NCBI GenBank assembly: GCA_964469835.1
Contig: CAYYBI010000039.1
Coordinates: 1-7,933, forward strand
Direction: 5' to 3'
Source: JAOTYV01 sp964469835
GTDB lineage: Bacteria > Pseudomonadota > Alphaproteobacteria > UBA8366
Length of the DNA: 7,933 nt
Part shown: piece by piece, positions 7,221 through 7,933 of the stretch
How positions within the stretch are numbered: the first letter of the stretch is position 1
How the letters are laid out: the number at the start of each line of letters is the position of its first letter
Notes under the pieces: generated by a model
Databases searched by the model: none
Seen by the model: only the letters and a program-made list of their open reading frames with translations
Told to the model about the DNA's origin: nothing
Position numbers and translations under genes: made by a program

Positions 7221-7933
7221 TTACGTTCCCTCGGCTATTATCGTGAAGGTTCCCTCGCCTTTTACCACATTTGCGAAGGCGCCTGAATCGCGAATTGAGA
7301 AAACGATGATCGGAATTTTGTTTTCCCGGGCAAGTGAAATGGCGGACGCATCCATCACTTTAAGATCGCGCGATAAAACTTCGAGATAGGTCAATTTTTC
7401 GTATCGATCCGCATTTGCGTCCAGGAATGGATCCGCACTGTAGACGCCGTCGACCTTGGTCGCCTTCAACAGAGCGTCGCACCCCATTTCAGACGCCCGC
7501 AAAGCCGCCGCCGTATCGGTAGTGAAGAACGGGTTACCGGTGCCCGCCGCAAAGATGACGATGCGGCCCCGCTCCATATGACGCACCGCACGCCGCCGGA
7601 TATAGGGTTCGCAGACGGTCTGCATCGGTATTGCCGACAGGACCCGCGTATGCGCACCGTTGATTTCAAGCGCGCTTTGCATCGCCAGGGCGTTCATCAC
7701 CGTCGCCAGCATGCCCATATAGTCGGCGGTGGCACGTTCCATGCCGTTCGCCGCGCCGGAAATGCCGCGAAAGATGTTGCCGCCACCGATGACCAGGCAA
7801 ATCTCGACGCCGAGCGCCGCGACGGCGCTAACCTCGCCGGCGATCCGTTCCACCGTTCCGGGGTCGAGACCGTAGTCCCGCTCCCCCATCAAGGCTTCGC
7901 CGGAAAGCTTCAGAAGGACTCGGTGGTAGCCGG
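7221..7933 (-). CDS. pyrH: Uridylate kinase (UMP kinase), 5' end missing
   Basis: Hexameric bacterial UMP kinase of the amino-acid-kinase fold. It phosphorylates UMP to UDP with ATP in pyrimidine nucleotide synthesis and is usually GTP-activated and UTP-inhibited. 236 residues are visible; by comparison with E. coli only about 5-15 N-terminal residues lie beyond the right edge. Visible motifs, counted from the first full codon: LLKLSGEAL at 6-14, the phosphate-binding GGGNIFRG at 49-56, GMLATVMN at 73-80, GTGNPFFTTD at 130-139 (UMP-binding region), KATKVDGVYSADP at 156-168 and LKVMDASAISLA near 190-201. The TTG-ATG pair at 7887-7892 is internal (the codons LM of the SGEALMGE motif), not a start. 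The stop lies 3 nt before frr. In many bacteria tsf and rpsB precede pyrH; that part is outside the window. Confidence 0.98.
   Translation of the reverse strand, partial: GYHRVLLKLSGEALMGERDYGLDPGTVERIAGEVSAVAALGVEICLVIGGGNIFRGISGAANGMERATADYMGMLATVMNALAMQSALEINGAHTRVLSAIPMQTVCEPYIRRRAVRHMERGRIVIFAAGTGNPFFTTDTAAALRASEMGCDALLKATKVDGVYSADPFLDANADRYEKLTYLEVLSRDLKVMDASAISLARENKIPIIVFSIRDSGAFANVVKGEGTFTIIAEGT

Noticed and set aside
1..7933. A novel defence, mobile or biosynthetic system
   Set aside because: All genes are conserved housekeeping genes in a known order; no integrase, transposase, repeat array or unrecognised gene was seen.

Overview
The window is a piece of a conserved bacterial cell-envelope and translation gene cluster. 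Every gene lies on the minus strand, so transcription runs from the right edge to the left. The gene order is pyrH, frr, uppS, cdsA, dxr, rseP, bamA. That order, the alphaproteobacterial look of the proteins (a roughly 375-residue RseP with one PDZ domain, a BamA with a proline-rich linker ahead of POTRA1) and a moderately high GC content suggest an alphaproteobacterium, possibly of the Rhodospirillales type. The lineage is an inference; no marker here fixes a genus.

Right part (3924-7933): pyrH (5' end cut by the window edge), frr, uppS, cdsA and dxr are separated by 3 nt or overlap, which is typical of one transcript with coupled translation. PyrH makes UDP and Frr recycles ribosomes. UppS makes the undecaprenyl carrier for peptidoglycan and O-antigen. 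CdsA makes CDP-diacylglycerol for phospholipids. Dxr commits carbon to the MEP isoprenoid pathway, which supplies the precursors UppS uses.

Middle part (3412-3923): a 512-nt gap breaks the otherwise tight cluster. It is not empty. It carries a decayed second copy of the RseP C-terminus. About 54 codons align without gaps to the intact RseP end (23 identities by my count), and frame breaks lie further upstream. The similarity seems to continue past the rseP stop into the spacer that normally precedes bamA. The simplest reading is an old tandem duplication of rseP whose upstream copy has mostly been lost. This is the most unusual feature of the window.

Left part (1-3411): rseP (an intramembrane site-2 protease of the envelope stress response) and bamA (the outer-membrane protein assembly channel, 3' end cut by the window edge) form a pair with a 28-nt spacer. 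All six complete or partial housekeeping proteins other than the relic keep their key residues. I saw no mobile element, tRNA, rRNA, CRISPR array or defence system, and I do not think the window holds a new multi-gene system.
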